A stretch of 64,000 bases of DNA from Vibrio mytili. GTDB taxonomy: Bacteria; Pseudomonadota; Gammaproteobacteria; Enterobacterales; Vibrionaceae. Below the pieces are notes generated by a model. That model did no database searches and was not told the DNA's origin. It worked only from the letters and a program-made list of their open reading frames with translations. Each line of letters begins with the position of its first letter. Positions within the stretch are counted from its first letter, which is position 1. The DNA is taken from positions 62,001-126,000 of the forward strand of contig NZ_JXOK01000081.1 of assembly GCF_000830505.1 (NCBI RefSeq). Direction: 5' to 3'. Shown one piece after another: positions 52,278-62,110 of the stretch. A program made the position numbers and the translations under genes.

Positions 52278-52997
52278 TCACATCTTAAGATAAAACGCCC
52301 GAGTTAACCGGATAAAGTCGTCACTATAACCGGAAGAAGAGTGAATGAGCATGTGTGTTTCCTGCGTATCGTTGGGCTGCTTGGTTAATTCAATCAACAA
52401 ACGGTGGACGGGTTTTCGCTCAGAGGGTTGCACGCGGCAAAGTCGCCCTAAATACCAGCCTTGGTTTAACGCAATATCAATAAACTGCGTACCTTCTGTC
52501 ACGGGTAGAACAAAACTCGCGGTGCCATCTTTTTCCAGCAAATGAAAGCAGCATTGCAACAATTGATCGTGACGTAGAGAGTCTGTGTGCCTTGCCGTTG
52601 CTCTTTGGCTCTGTTTTGATTGCTCACCACTATTAAAATAGGGCGGATTACAAATGATTCGTTGGAATAGACGAGATGGCGTAAAGTGCAAAACATCGGA
52701 GTGTAAAACCGTCAGCCTGTCCGACCATGGGGATTGAGCAACGTTTTTAGTCGCAGCCTGGATTGCCGAACATTCGATGTCTAACGCGGTAATTTGGGCA
52801 TGTTTGAAACGTTGAGCACACATCAATGCTAATAAACCAGTCCCCGTTCCAATGTCTAGTATGTCAGCCTCCTGAGAGCATTGAATCCAAGCACCCAGCA
52901 TCACACCATCTGTGCTGACTGGCATACCACTCTCACCGCCTTCGATAAAAAACTGCTTAAACTTGAAACTTTTCGTTTTGAATGTGTCGCTTTTCAT
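52278..52997 (-). CDS. trmN: tRNA1(Val) (adenine(37)-N6)-methyltransferase TrmN
   Basis: Methylates A37 of tRNA Val1 (YfiC in E. coli). 239 residues. SAM motif I LDIGTGTGLLALMCAQR near residue 48, and the amino-methyltransferase motif IICNPPYFNSGEQSK near 115. The N terminus FKTKSFKFKQFFIEGGESGMPVSTDGVMLGAW is typical of the family. Its neighbour srmB supports the assignment. Confidence 0.94.
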   Translation of the reverse strand: MKSDTFKTKSFKFKQFFIEGGESGMPVSTDGVMLGAWIQCSQEADILDIGTGTGLLALMCAQRFKHAQITALDIECSAIQAATKNVAQSPWSDRLTVLHSDVLHFTPSRLFQRIICNPPYFNSGEQSKQSQRATARHTDSLRHDQLLQCCFHLLEKDGTASFVLPVTEGTQFIDIALNQGWYLGRLCRVQPSERKPVHRLLIELTKQPNDTQETHMLIHSSSGYSDDFIRLTRAFYLKM

Positions 52998-53312
52998 GAT
53001 GTTTTGTATGTGCTCTAAATTTCAGTTACTTTATCTAATGTTTATTTTTTGTGTAGATTGTTATTTTGTTGGTTATGAATTCGTATACTAAATTGATCAG
53101 AGTTTAAAACTAGTTTTTTATTGATTTTTTGGTTTTATTCACTGTCTTATCGTTTTTAATTTGAATTAATATGGTGTTTTTTTCTTTTGGGTTGATAAAT
53201 GATGGTGGTTTCGTCATTATGCGGCGGATTTTTATATTGAACCACGTATATTTCGTATACAAAAAGTGGTCGATGCATACACAACATTTATTAACTAAAA
53301 CAAGGGTTATCT
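52998..53312. other. Regulatory region between trmN and brnQ
   Basis: About 315 bp, very AT-rich. It contains a 9-bp direct repeat TTCGTATAC at 53080-53088 and 53252-53260, each holding the palindrome GTATAC. Candidate operator half-sites; otherwise nothing recognised. Confidence 0.45.
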
Positions 53313-54623
53313 GTGAAACAAGCACTAAAACTAACAGATATTATCGCAATAGGCTTTATGCTATTTGCGTTCTTTTTGGGAGCTGGCAATATTATTTTCC
53401 CTCCTCTAGCGGGTCAGTTAGCGGGTGAAAACTTGCTACCTGCTATGTCCGGTTTCTTGCTAACAGCGGTAGGTCTGCCTCTTATTACTATCGTTGCTAT
53501 TGCTGTTGCAGGAGGTACTTGGGACCATCTCACGCAAGATCTACCGAAAAAAGCGGCTGTGATTATGGCGGCGCTGATCTTCATCATCATTGGTCCTGCA
53601 TTTGCGGCGCCACGTACTGGGTTAGTGGCTTACGAAATGGCGGTTAAGCCGTTCTTTATTGAAGCGACTCAGACGCACCTTACTGCGTTTTCCGTGATTT
53701 TCTTCTGTGTGGCAATGCTGTTTTCTTGGTTCCAAGGCCGTCTTATCGACCTCATTGGTAAAGTATTGACGCCGGCGCTATTCATTGGTTTGTTGGTCCT
53801 TGCTGTAGCAGTATTTGTCGATCCGCAAGGCGATATGATGTCGGCGCATGGCGAGTACCTAACCCAGCCGCTAACCAAAGGCTTTTTGGAAGGTTACAAC
53901 ACCATGGATACTTTTGCTTCGTTGATGTTTGGCATGTTAATGGTCGATGCGCTGCGTGGCAAAGGCATTACTGAACGTTCAGCAACCACTAAGTATCTGA
54001 TCTTTGCCGGTTGTATTGCTGCTGCTGGTTTGGCGTTTGTTTACATTTCACTATTTTACCTTGGCGCAACGAGTGCGACTGTTGCCGCGGGTGCGGATAA
54101 TGGTGGTGTGGTGTTAAGCCAATACGTTCAAGCATTGTTTGGGCCATATGGACAAATTGTGTTGTCAGTGATTGTGCTTTTAGCCTGTTTAACCACAGCC
54201 ATTGGTTTGATTTCTGCTTGTTCTGATTTCTTTGCTTCTAAAACATCGCTGTCGTACAAGCACTGGGTGCTGATCAACGGTGCAGTGTGTGCGTTGGTTG
54301 CAAACGTTGGTCTTACGCAGTTGATAGCGTTGTCTGTACCAGTATTGTTTGCACTTTACCCGGTGGCGATTGCGTTGGTTGCACTGACATTTGTGCGTAG
54401 CAAGCTACAAAACACACGTTTTGCTTATCGTGCTGTGTTGTTGGTATCACTACTGTTTGCCTTAGTCGATGCGGCGAAAGTTGCAGGTATTGATGTGTCG
54501 GCATTTAACTTCCTACCATTGTTTGAATATGGCATGGGGTGGGTACTACCGACTTTCGCAGCAATTGTTTGTATGTTCTTTATCTCGAAGCCTCAAGCCG
54601 AGCTTGCAGAAAAAGCGGCGTAA
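53313..54623 (+). CDS. brnQ: Branched-chain amino acid:cation symporter BrnQ
   Basis: LIVCS family transporter for leucine, isoleucine and valine, 436 residues, about 12 membrane helices. GTG start at 53313, preceded by CAAGGGTTATCT. The family motif near the start reads AIGFMLFAFFLGAGNIIFPP, followed by a GPAFAAPRTGLVAYE loop near residue 98. Cation (H+ or Na+) is not certain from sequence. A shared terminator with fldB follows. Confidence 0.94.
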   Translation: MKQALKLTDIIAIGFMLFAFFLGAGNIIFPPLAGQLAGENLLPAMSGFLLTAVGLPLITIVAIAVAGGTWDHLTQDLPKKAAVIMAALIFIIIGPAFAAPRTGLVAYEMAVKPFFIEATQTHLTAFSVIFFCVAMLFSWFQGRLIDLIGKVLTPALFIGLLVLAVAVFVDPQGDMMSAHGEYLTQPLTKGFLEGYNTMDTFASLMFGMLMVDALRGKGITERSATTKYLIFAGCIAAAGLAFVYISLFYLGATSATVAAGADNGGVVLSQYVQALFGPYGQIVLSVIVLLACLTTAIGLISACSDFFASKTSLSYKHWVLINGAVCALVANVGLTQLIALSVPVLFALYPVAIALVALTFVRSKLQNTRFAYRAVLLVSLLFALVDAAKVAGIDVSAFNFLPLFEYGMGWVLPTFAAIVCMFFISKPQAELAEKAA

Positions 54624-54665
54624 TTGCGCTGAATATACGTGACTATCACTTGATACTCATTGAAT

Positions 54666-54706
54666 AAAAAAGCTCGATGGCGTCATCACGTCCATCGAGC
54701 TTTTTT
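54666..54706. terminator. Bidirectional terminator brnQ / fldB
   Basis: AAAAAAGCTCGATGG / CCATCGAGCTTTTTT: 15-bp perfect arms between convergent genes, loop 11 nt. Confidence 0.93.
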
Positions 54707-54729
54707 GTTTTCTATGCTTGGTATGAGAT

Positions 54730-55248
54730 TTACAGCGTATCGTGAAATTCAACGAGCACTTGCTCACACCACTTTTCAATACGCTCATCGCTGAGCTCAT
54801 ATTGAGAGTCTTCATCTAACGCTAAGCCAACAAACTGACTGCCGTCCTCGGTTAATGCTTTTGAGGCTTCGAAATTATACCCTTCATTTGGCCAGTAACC
54901 GATAAACTGGGCGCCCGTGGCTTTGAGCTCGTCATGAAGCAGTCCCATTGCATCTAAGTACCATTCGCCATACCCTTCTTGATCGCCCAGACCAAACAAT
55001 GCGACGACTTTGCCTTTTAGCGGCGTTGATGAAATGTCTTGCCAAATTTCATTCCAGTCTTCTTGAATTTCGCCAAAGTCCCAGGTTGAAATACCAATGA
55101 GCAATAAATCGTAATCCGCCATTAGTGAAAGCGGGGTTTCTTTCACATTGTGAATGTCGACAAGATCTTCTCCAATCATGTTTCGAATTTTTTCTGCTGC
55201 CATTTCGGTGTAGCAGGTCGTTGAGCCGTAAAAGAGTCCTATTTTCAT
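54730..55248 (-). CDS. fldB: Flavodoxin FldB
   Basis: Long-chain flavodoxin, 172 residues, FMN electron carrier. FMN-phosphate loop [13 protein letters not shown] at residues 8-20, ring-binding loops [10 protein letters not shown] near 57 and [16 protein letters not shown] near 90. FldB rather than FldA by sequence flavour and by lying divergent to xerD, as in E. coli, where fldB adjoins xerD-dsbC-recJ. Confidence 0.92.
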   Translation of the reverse strand: MKIGLFYGSTTCYTEMAAEKIRNMIGEDLVDIHNVKETPLSLMADYDLLLIGISTWDFGEIQEDWNEIWQDISSTPLKGKVVALFGLGDQEGYGEWYLDAMGLLHDELKATGAQFIGYWPNEGYNFEASKALTEDGSQFVGLALDEDSQYELSDERIEKWCEQVLVEFHDTL

Positions 55249-55417
55249 TGCTTATGTCATTAGTTTTTGTTGCTGTTGGGGAGGATTTTAACCTTAAATT
55301 GATGCTGAATGCAGCGAATATCGTGAGATTGCTTAACTAAGGCAATTTTTTATAGCATTCAACGGGGCGCTGCCTTACTCTCATCAAATAGTAGTAAATA
55401 GAGAAAAGGAAGCATCC

Positions 55418-56335
55418 ATGACGGCACAACAGCCTGTCAATCAACAAGATTTTGCTTTGGTAGAGCAGTTCTTGGATACGATGTGGATGGAGCGTGGGCT
55501 GTCTGAGAACACATTGGCTTCGTATCGAAATGATTTAGTTAAATTGCTCGTGTGGATGGAGCAGCAGAGGTATCGCCTTGATTTCATCAGTTTATCGGGG
55601 CTGCAAGAGTATCAAACCTACTTGGTTGATTTAGATTATAAGCAAACCTCACGAGCTCGGATGTTGTCCGCTATTCGGCGTTTATTTCAGTACTTGCATC
55701 GAGAAAAAGTTCGCGGCGATGACCCCAGTGCTTTATTGGTCAGTCCGAAGTTGCCTCAGCGCTTGCCTAAAGACATCAGTGAAGAACAGGTCGATGCCTT
55801 GTTGGATGCTCCCGATCCGAATGACCCCGTTGAGATGCGTGATAAAGCGATGTTGGAGCTACTCTACGCGACGGGCTTACGTGTTACCGAGTTAGTAAGC
55901 CTAACGATGGAGAACATCAGTTTGCGTCAAGGCGTTGTCCGTGTCACGGGTAAAGGTGGGAAGGAACGTTTGGTGCCCATGGGAGAAAGCGCGGTAGATT
56001 GGATAGAAGCGTTTATTCAACAAGGTCGTCCCGCACTGCTTGGCGAAACCTCTTCTGACGTTGTTTTTCCGAGTAAACGGGCCAGACAAATGACGCGTCA
56101 GACGTTTTGGCATCGGATTAAATACTATGCTGTGATCGCGGGTATCGATACGGAGCAATTGTCACCACACGTTTTACGACACGCGTTTGCGACACATTTA
56201 TTGAACTACGGCGCAGATCTCAGGGTCGTACAGATGCTGCTGGGTCATAGTGACTTATCGACCACGCAAATTTATACTCACGTGGCGACTGAGCGATTGA
56301 AGCAGATCCACAGTCAACACCACCCAAGAGCATAA
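55418..56335 (+). CDS. xerD: Site-specific tyrosine recombinase XerD
   Basis: With XerC, resolves chromosome dimers at dif under FtsK control; in vibrios it also serves integrative phage such as CTX. 305 residues. N-terminal SAM-like core-binding domain (about 10-95), catalytic domain with Arg in LYATGLRVTELVSL near 150, HxxR motif LSPHVLRHAFATH near 248, LGHSDLSTTQIYTHV with the nucleophile Tyr near 287. All five catalytic residues are in place. Start follows AAAAGGAAGCATCC. dsbC follows by about 25 bp. Confidence 0.97.
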   Translation: MTAQQPVNQQDFALVEQFLDTMWMERGLSENTLASYRNDLVKLLVWMEQQRYRLDFISLSGLQEYQTYLVDLDYKQTSRARMLSAIRRLFQYLHREKVRGDDPSALLVSPKLPQRLPKDISEEQVDALLDAPDPNDPVEMRDKAMLELLYATGLRVTELVSLTMENISLRQGVVRVTGKGGKERLVPMGESAVDWIEAFIQQGRPALLGETSSDVVFPSKRARQMTRQTFWHRIKYYAVIAGIDTEQLSPHVLRHAFATHLLNYGADLRVVQMLLGHSDLSTTQIYTHVATERLKQIHSQHHPRA

Positions 56336-56359
56336 TGATAGAATTTTAAGGTGAATTTA

Positions 56360-57148
56360 ATGAGCGTATTACGCCGACTAACTCTACTGACGTTACCCTT
56401 TTTTGTTGCCGCCTGTGGTGCAGAAGAGAGTCAGGCAAAAACGGAAACCCCAGCACCTCAGATCGCAGCTGCGGCAACACAACACTTTGACGAAGCGGAA
56501 TTGAAGAGTAAATTTTCGAAGTTGGGATTGTCGGTAATTGACGTCCAGCCATCGGATGTTGCAGGTTTGGTTGAGATTCAGACCAATGGCGGTGTGTTGT
56601 TTGCTTCGAATGATGGTGATCACTTTATTGCTGGGACGCTCTATGCTCTTGATGAGAATGGCGGATATAAAGATGTTATCGCAGAGCGTCAAGCGCCTAT
56701 CAATGCTGCAAAACTGGCGAAGTTTTCTGATAGCGTGATCGAATATAAAGCGGACAACGAAAAGTATGTAGTCACGGTGTTTACGGATATCACATGCGGT
56801 TACTGTGTGCGCTTACACAGCCAAATGCAGGGTTACAATGACTTAGGCATTACGGTCCGCTACATGGCTTATCCTCGCCAGGGAGTTACAGGCCCTGTGG
56901 CTGAGCAAATGGCAACCATTTGGTGTGCGGAAGATCCTAAATCCGCAATACATAACGCGAAAGTAAACCGTACTTTCGAAAACCCAGCGAAAGATCTAGA
57001 ACAGTGTAAACAAACGGTTCAACAGCATTATGACCTGGGGCGTGAGTTAGGTATCTCAGGCACTCCTGCGATTTTCTTACCGAATGGCGAGATGGTTGGC
57101 GGTTACCTACCTCCTGCAGAGTTACTCAAACGGTTACAGCAACAATAA
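56360..57148 (+). CDS. dsbC: Thiol:disulfide isomerase DsbC with a lipobox-like signal peptide
   Basis: Periplasmic disulfide isomerase. 262 residues from ATG 56360, 7 bp after TAAGGTG; a GTG at 56351 overlaps that site. Dimerisation domain about residues 40-90, then a thioredoxin fold with active site TDITCGYCVRLH (CGYC) near 150 and cis-Pro in GISGTPAIFLPNGEMVGGY near 235. The signal peptide ends LPFFVAACGAEESQA: VAAC fits a lipobox, so the protein may be membrane-anchored rather than soluble. Position xerD-dsbC-recJ matches E. coli. Confidence 0.93.
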   Translation: MSVLRRLTLLTLPFFVAACGAEESQAKTETPAPQIAAAATQHFDEAELKSKFSKLGLSVIDVQPSDVAGLVEIQTNGGVLFASNDGDHFIAGTLYALDENGGYKDVIAERQAPINAAKLAKFSDSVIEYKADNEKYVVTVFTDITCGYCVRLHSQMQGYNDLGITVRYMAYPRQGVTGPVAEQMATIWCAEDPKSAIHNAKVNRTFENPAKDLEQCKQTVQQHYDLGRELGISGTPAIFLPNGEMVGGYLPPAELLKRLQQQ

Positions 57149-57154
57149 TCCTTT

Positions 57155-57189
57155 AAGGAGTGGGGTTGTGATATCACCAACTCCTTTTT
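57155..57189 (+). terminator. Probable terminator or attenuator between dsbC and recJ
   Basis: AAGGAGT (57155-57161) pairs with ACTCCTT (57180-57186), followed by three more T. The stem ends only 4 nt before the recJ start codon and removes the only Shine-Dalgarno-like sequence nearby. Confidence 0.6.
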
Positions 57190-57192
57190 ATC

Positions 57193-58931
57193 ATGATAGA
57201 AATTCAACGACGTCCTGAGCCGGACTTGTCCCGTTTACCCGATTCGATACCACCCATTTTAAAGCGTATTTATATCAACCGTGGCATCACAGATATCGCG
57301 CAACTCGAGACTTCTGCTCGAGGCTTGCACTCATATCAAAAGCTTGGCGGCATTGACCAGGCGGTCACATTACTCTTCCAAGCGATTCGAGAACAAAAGC
57401 GAATTATTGTCGTTGGCGATTTTGATGCCGATGGTGCGACAAGCTCCGCTTTGTCAGTCCTCGCATTAAGAATGCTAGGCAGTTCGAATGTCGATTATTT
57501 AGTCCCCAATCGGTTTGAAGACGGTTATGGCTTAAGCCCCGAAGTGTTGATCAAGCGTTGGAACTCGGAGCGGAGATGATAATGACCGTGGATAACGGCG
57601 TCTCCTCCATTGATGGAGTTCGCTACGCTAAACAAAACGGTATTACTGTGTTGGTGACGGATCACCACTTGCCTGGACAAGAGTTACCCGACGTGGACGC
57701 CATGGTGAACCCCAATCTAGAAAGTTGTGCTTTTCCGTCTAAAGCCTTAGCGGGCGTCGGTGTGGCGTTTTATCTTATGATGGCGTTGTGTGTCCACATG
57801 CGTAAACACAACTGGTTTACTGAACAAGGGATGCAAGAACCAAAGCTCATGGAGCTGATTGACCTTGTCGCGTTAGGTACGGTGGCTGACGTCGTGCCTC
57901 TGGACGAGAACAATCGAATTCTGGTCCATCAAGGTTTGCAGCGTATTCGTGCGGGCAAAGCGCGACCTGGGATTCAAGCGCTGATCGAAGTGGCGAAACG
58001 TGATGCCCGACGGCTGGTTGCTTCTGACTTTGGATTTGCTCTTGGTCCTCGTATCAATGCCGCAGGTCGTCTCGATGATATGTCTTTCGGTGTCGAGTTA
58101 TTGATGTGTAACAATATCCATGCTGCACGTCGTATGGCAAGTGAGCTCGATGGGTTGAATCAAACTCGAAAAGAGATTGAAGAGGGGATGAAACAAGAAG
58201 CGATGGCGTTTTGTGAACGCCTGCAGTTTGGTGAAAACAGTAACCTGCCACACGGCCTCGCGCTGTTTCAACGCGACTGGCACCAAGGTGTGATTGGTAT
58301 TTTAGCTTCTCGTATCAAAGAAAAATTCCACCGTCCCGTCATCGCGTTTGCCGATGGGGGTGAAGGCACCATCAAAGGCTCTTGTCGTTCCATCCCCGGT
58401 TTGCATATGCGAGATGCATTGGATTTTATTGATACGCAAAATCCGGGGTTGATCATGAAGTTTGGTGGTCACGCGATGGCGGCTGGCTTAACCATCAAAG
58501 AGCAGGATTTTGAGCGTTTTAGCCGCTTGTTTGATGATGTTGTGAAAAAAGAGTTGGATCAGGCGGCACTAAAAGGGGTAATTCTGTCTGATGGTGAGCT
58601 TAAACCAGAAGAGTTTTCCATGCATGTTGCGGAGCAGCTCCGTGCAGGTGGGCCCTTTGGTCAGGCATTCCCAGAGCCGGTTTTTGATGGTGAATTTAAA
58701 GTATTGCACCAAAAGTTGGTCGGAGAAAAACACCTTAAACTGATGTTAGAGCCGCTCTACAAAGGTCTTCCTACCAACGTCATGATTGATGGTATTGCCT
58801 TCAATATTGATTTGCGTCGCTGGCCGGATGCCTCAGTAAAAACGGTGCGTTTGGCATATAAGCTGGACATCAACGAGTTCCGTGGTAACCAATCTTTGCA
58901 ATTGATGATTGATCATATCGAAGCGAAGTAA
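57193..58931 (+). CDS. recJ: Single-strand-specific 5'-3' exonuclease RecJ, interrupted by one single-base deletion
   Basis: DHH-family nuclease of recombination and mismatch repair. Motif I VVGDFDADGATSSAL near residue 74, DHH motif VTDHHLPG near 156, ALGPRINAAGRLDDM near 280. Frame is lost before motif III: gaagtgttga should be gaagtggttga (one G missing near 57546), restoring EVVDQALELGAEMIMTVDNGVSS. The corrected length is about 579 residues, as in E. coli, so probably a sequence error. No Shine-Dalgarno precedes the ATG: CTCCTT is there instead, in the 3' arm of a hairpin. Confidence 0.94.
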
Positions 58932-59079
58932 ACGCTAATTTGAGCATGGCCTTGTGGGATGTCGAGGTCGTGCTTCATTCCATCGTAATCTCATTTCTCA
59001 TTCGAAATTTTCCTGTATCTCTGTCACATTTTTCAGTAGAATTCCTCGGTTAAATTCTAGTCTAAAATGTTGAGTAAAC

Positions 59080-60178
59080 ATGTTTGAAATCAATCCAATT
59101 AAAAACCGTCTGCAGGACGTGTCTGAGCGCACGAATGTCCTGAGGGGGTATCTTTGACTATGACGCTAAGAAAGAGCGTCTAGAAGAAGTTAACGCAGAA
59201 CTTGAACAACCGGATGTATGGAATGAGCCTGAACGCGCACAAGCGCTGGGTAAAGAGCGTGCATCTTTGGAAGCCGTCGTTGAAACGATCGACCAACTTG
59301 ACCAAGGTGTAGAAGACGTTGACGGTCTTCTCGAGCTTGCGGTTGAAGAAGAAGATCAAGAAACATTTGACGAAATTGAACCAGAGCTTGTTGAGTTAGA
59401 AGAAAAACTAGCCAAGCTTGAATTCCGACGCATGTTCTCTGGTGATCACGACAGCTCCGACTGCTACATCGACTTGCAGTCTGGTTCTGGCGGTACTGAG
59501 GCACAAGACTGGACCAATATGTTATTGCGCATGTACTTACGCTGGGCAGAAGCAAAAGGCTTCAAAGCGGAAGTCATTGAAGTGTCAGAAGGCGAAGTGG
59601 CAGGTCTTAAATCTGCGACAGTCCGAATTTCTGGTGAATACGCTTACGGTTGGTTACGTACAGAAACTGGTGTCCACCGCTTAGTGCGTAAGTCGCCATT
59701 TGATTCTGGCGGCCGTCGCCATACATCATTTGCGTCTGCGTTTATCTACCCTGAAGTAGATGAAAATATTGATATCGACATTAACCCTGCGGATCTACGT
59801 ATTGATGTATATCGTGCGTCAGGTGCAGGTGGTCAGCACGTCAACACCACGGAATCAGCGGTGCGTATTACTCACGTACCAACCAATACAGTGGTTCAGT
59901 GTCAAAATGACCGTTCTCAACATAAAAACAAAGATCAAGCGATGAAACAGCTTCGAGCGAAGCTATTTGAGCTTGAGTTGCAAAAACAGAATGCGGAAAA
60001 ACAAGCCAATGAAGACGCGAAGTCAGACATCGGCTGGGGCAGTCAGATCCGTTCATACGTATTGGATGACTCACGCATTAAAGATCTCCGTACAGGCATT
60101 GAAAACCGTAATACCCAAGCGGTGCTCGATGGCGACCTTGATAAATTTATTGAAGCTAGCCTGAAATCAGGTCTATAA
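59080..60178 (+). CDS. prfB: Peptide chain release factor 2, with programmed +1 frameshift
   Basis: RF2 reads UGA and UAA stops. Translation begins at ATG 59080 ([20 protein letters not shown]) and meets an in-frame TGA at 59155 after 25 codons. Ribosomes shift +1 on CTT and continue with GAC (59156) as [11 protein letters not shown]. The complete product has 365 residues, the family standard. Anticodon-like SPF motif in [19 protein letters not shown] near 205 and GGQ loop [19 protein letters not shown] near 250 are intact. This frameshift is autoregulatory and genuine, in contrast to the other breaks in the window. lysS follows 34 bp downstream, as in E. coli. Confidence 0.98.
59143..59158 (+). 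promoter_or_regulatory. prfB recoding site
   Basis: AGGGGG TAT CTT TGA C: an internal Shine-Dalgarno 3 nt before the CTT slippery codon, the in-frame TGA stop, and C after it, which is the poorest context for termination. All elements of the conserved +1 site are present. Confidence 0.98.
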
Positions 60179-60212
60179 CGCTTTTCACCGACAAAAACAG
60201 GATACATCGAAA

Positions 60213-61730
60213 ATGACTGATGCTGTTCAAAACGAAACCGCACAAGAAGAGAATAAGCTGATTGCTGAACGCCGCGCTAAGTTGGATGAAATCCGAAAGA
60301 GCTGCAAAGCAAACGGCCACCCAAATGATTTCCGTCGTGATGCTCTGGCTGGCGACCTGCAAAAAGAGTTCGGTGAAAAGACCAAGGAAGAGCTAGAAGC
60401 GCTTAACCATGTGGTTGCGATCGCGGGTCGTATTATGGCGAAACGTGGTCCATTCCTTGTGATTCAAGAAACGTCTGGTCGCATTCAAGCGTACGCGGCA
60501 AAAGATGTACAAAAAGAACTTAAAGCTAAATATCAAGGTTTAGATATTGGTGACATCATCGGTGTGAAAGGTGCACTGCATAAATCTGGCAAAGGCGATC
60601 TGTACGTCAACATGGAAGAGTACGAGTTGCTAACCAAAGCATTGCGTCCTCTACCAGAAAAATTCCACGGTCTGACTGACCAAGAGATGCGTTACCGCCA
60701 ACGTTACGTTGACCTGATCGTGAATGAAGATTCTCGCCAAGCGTTTATCGTTCGCTCTAAACTGGTTTCTGCGATTCGTAACTTCATGAGCTCAAAAGGT
60801 TACTTAGAAGTAGAAACGCCAATGATGCACGTGATTCCGGGTGGTGCGACTGCGCGTCCATTCATCACGCACCACAACGCACTAGACATCGATATGTTCC
60901 TACGTGTGGCACCAGAGCTATACTTGAAGCGTCTGGTTGTTGGTGGTTTTGATCGTGTATTCGAAATCAACCGTAACTTCCGTAACGAAGGTCTTTCGCC
61001 TCGTCACAACCCAGAATTCACCATGATGGAATTCTACCAAGCTTACGCTGACTACAAAGATCTGATGGATCTGACGGAAGAAATGCTCAGCACAGTCGCA
61101 ATGGAAGTTTTGGGCTCTACATCCATGCCATACGGCGAGGAAACGGTTGAATTCGGTGGTACTTACGCACGCATGAGCATGTTTGAAGCGATCAAACATT
61201 ACAATCCAAACCACGAGCAAATTCAGGCATTGACTGAAGAAGATCTGCAAAACCGTGATCTTATGGTTTCTATCGCGAAGTCAGTGCATGTAGAAGTGGA
61301 ATCTTTCTGGACTTGCGGCCAGTTGTTGGAAGAAATTTTTGGTGAAACCGCTGAGCCTCAGTTGATTCAACCAACATTCATCACTGGCTACCCAGCGGAT
61401 ATTTCTCCACTGGCACGTCGTAGCGATGATAATCCATTCTTCACTGACCGTTTTGAGTTCTTTATCGGTGGTCGTGAAGTCGCGAACGGTTTCTCTGAGC
61501 TTAACGATGCGGAAGATCAAGATGAGCGTTTTAAAGCGCAAGTAAACGCGAAAGATGCGGGTGATGATGAGGCAATGTATTACGATGCCGATTATATTAC
61601 CGCTCTTGAACATGGCCTTCCGCCAACAGCGGGTCAGGGTATTGGTATCGATCGTCTTGCCATGCTGTTCACGAATACACACACGATCCGTGATGTTATC
61701 TTATTTCCAGCGATGCGTCCGCAAGCATAA
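60213..61730 (+). CDS. lysS: Lysyl-tRNA synthetase
   Basis: Class II aminoacyl-tRNA synthetase, 505 residues, intact. OB-fold anticodon domain (about 60-150), motif 1 [22 protein letters not shown] near 195, motif 2 [25 protein letters not shown] near 260, and motif 3 [19 protein letters not shown] near 470. Paired with prfB in the normal order. A terminator follows. Confidence 0.98.
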   Translation: MTDAVQNETAQEENKLIAERRAKLDEIRKSCKANGHPNDFRRDALAGDLQKEFGEKTKEELEALNHVVAIAGRIMAKRGPFLVIQETSGRIQAYAAKDVQKELKAKYQGLDIGDIIGVKGALHKSGKGDLYVNMEEYELLTKALRPLPEKFHGLTDQEMRYRQRYVDLIVNEDSRQAFIVRSKLVSAIRNFMSSKGYLEVETPMMHVIPGGATARPFITHHNALDIDMFLRVAPELYLKRLVVGGFDRVFEINRNFRNEGLSPRHNPEFTMMEFYQAYADYKDLMDLTEEMLSTVAMEVLGSTSMPYGEETVEFGGTYARMSMFEAIKHYNPNHEQIQALTEEDLQNRDLMVSIAKSVHVEVESFWTCGQLLEEIFGETAEPQLIQPTFITGYPADISPLARRSDDNPFFTDRFEFFIGGREVANGFSELNDAEDQDERFKAQVNAKDAGDDEAMYYDADYITALEHGLPPTAGQGIGIDRLAMLFTNTHTIRDVILFPAMRPQA

Positions 61731-61746
61731 TTCGTGCTGAATGTTT

Positions 61747-61774
61747 AAAAAGCCACCTGCGGGTGGCTTTTTTT
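61747..61774 (+). terminator. Intrinsic terminator of prfB-lysS
   Basis: AAAAAGCCACC-tgcg-GGTGGCTTTTT plus further T. Confidence 0.93.
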
Positions 61775-62110
61775 GTGTCTGTTATTTAATTTGAAATATT
61801 AAGTTGTCATTTATGCTAGACATATGAGTCATATAGTGGATTACAGGCATTATTAATTATAATAATTAGTTTAATAATAAAATCGTGGTTTATATTAGCA
61901 CCATATCCTGCTTTGTTTAGTGACTTGAACAGGTCCTATCTGAGAGGTGTATCGAGTAGATATAAAAATGAGTGTTAGCAAAATCTCAATTTATTGCATA
62001 GTCTTAATGTTAAGACAGACTTGGCAAAAAGTAGTCTCGATAATGTTACTCGTCCGCAAAGTAGATTTGTGACGCGAAATTTCTATTAATAATGCATAAA
62101 GGGTTAGAAA
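61775..62110. other. Regulatory region upstream of vpsR
   Basis: About 335 bp, very AT-rich, with repeated TAAT/ATTA stretches near 61850-61880. No ORF and no clear hairpin. VpsR, H-NS or other nucleoid proteins may act here, but I cannot name a site. Confidence 0.4.
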
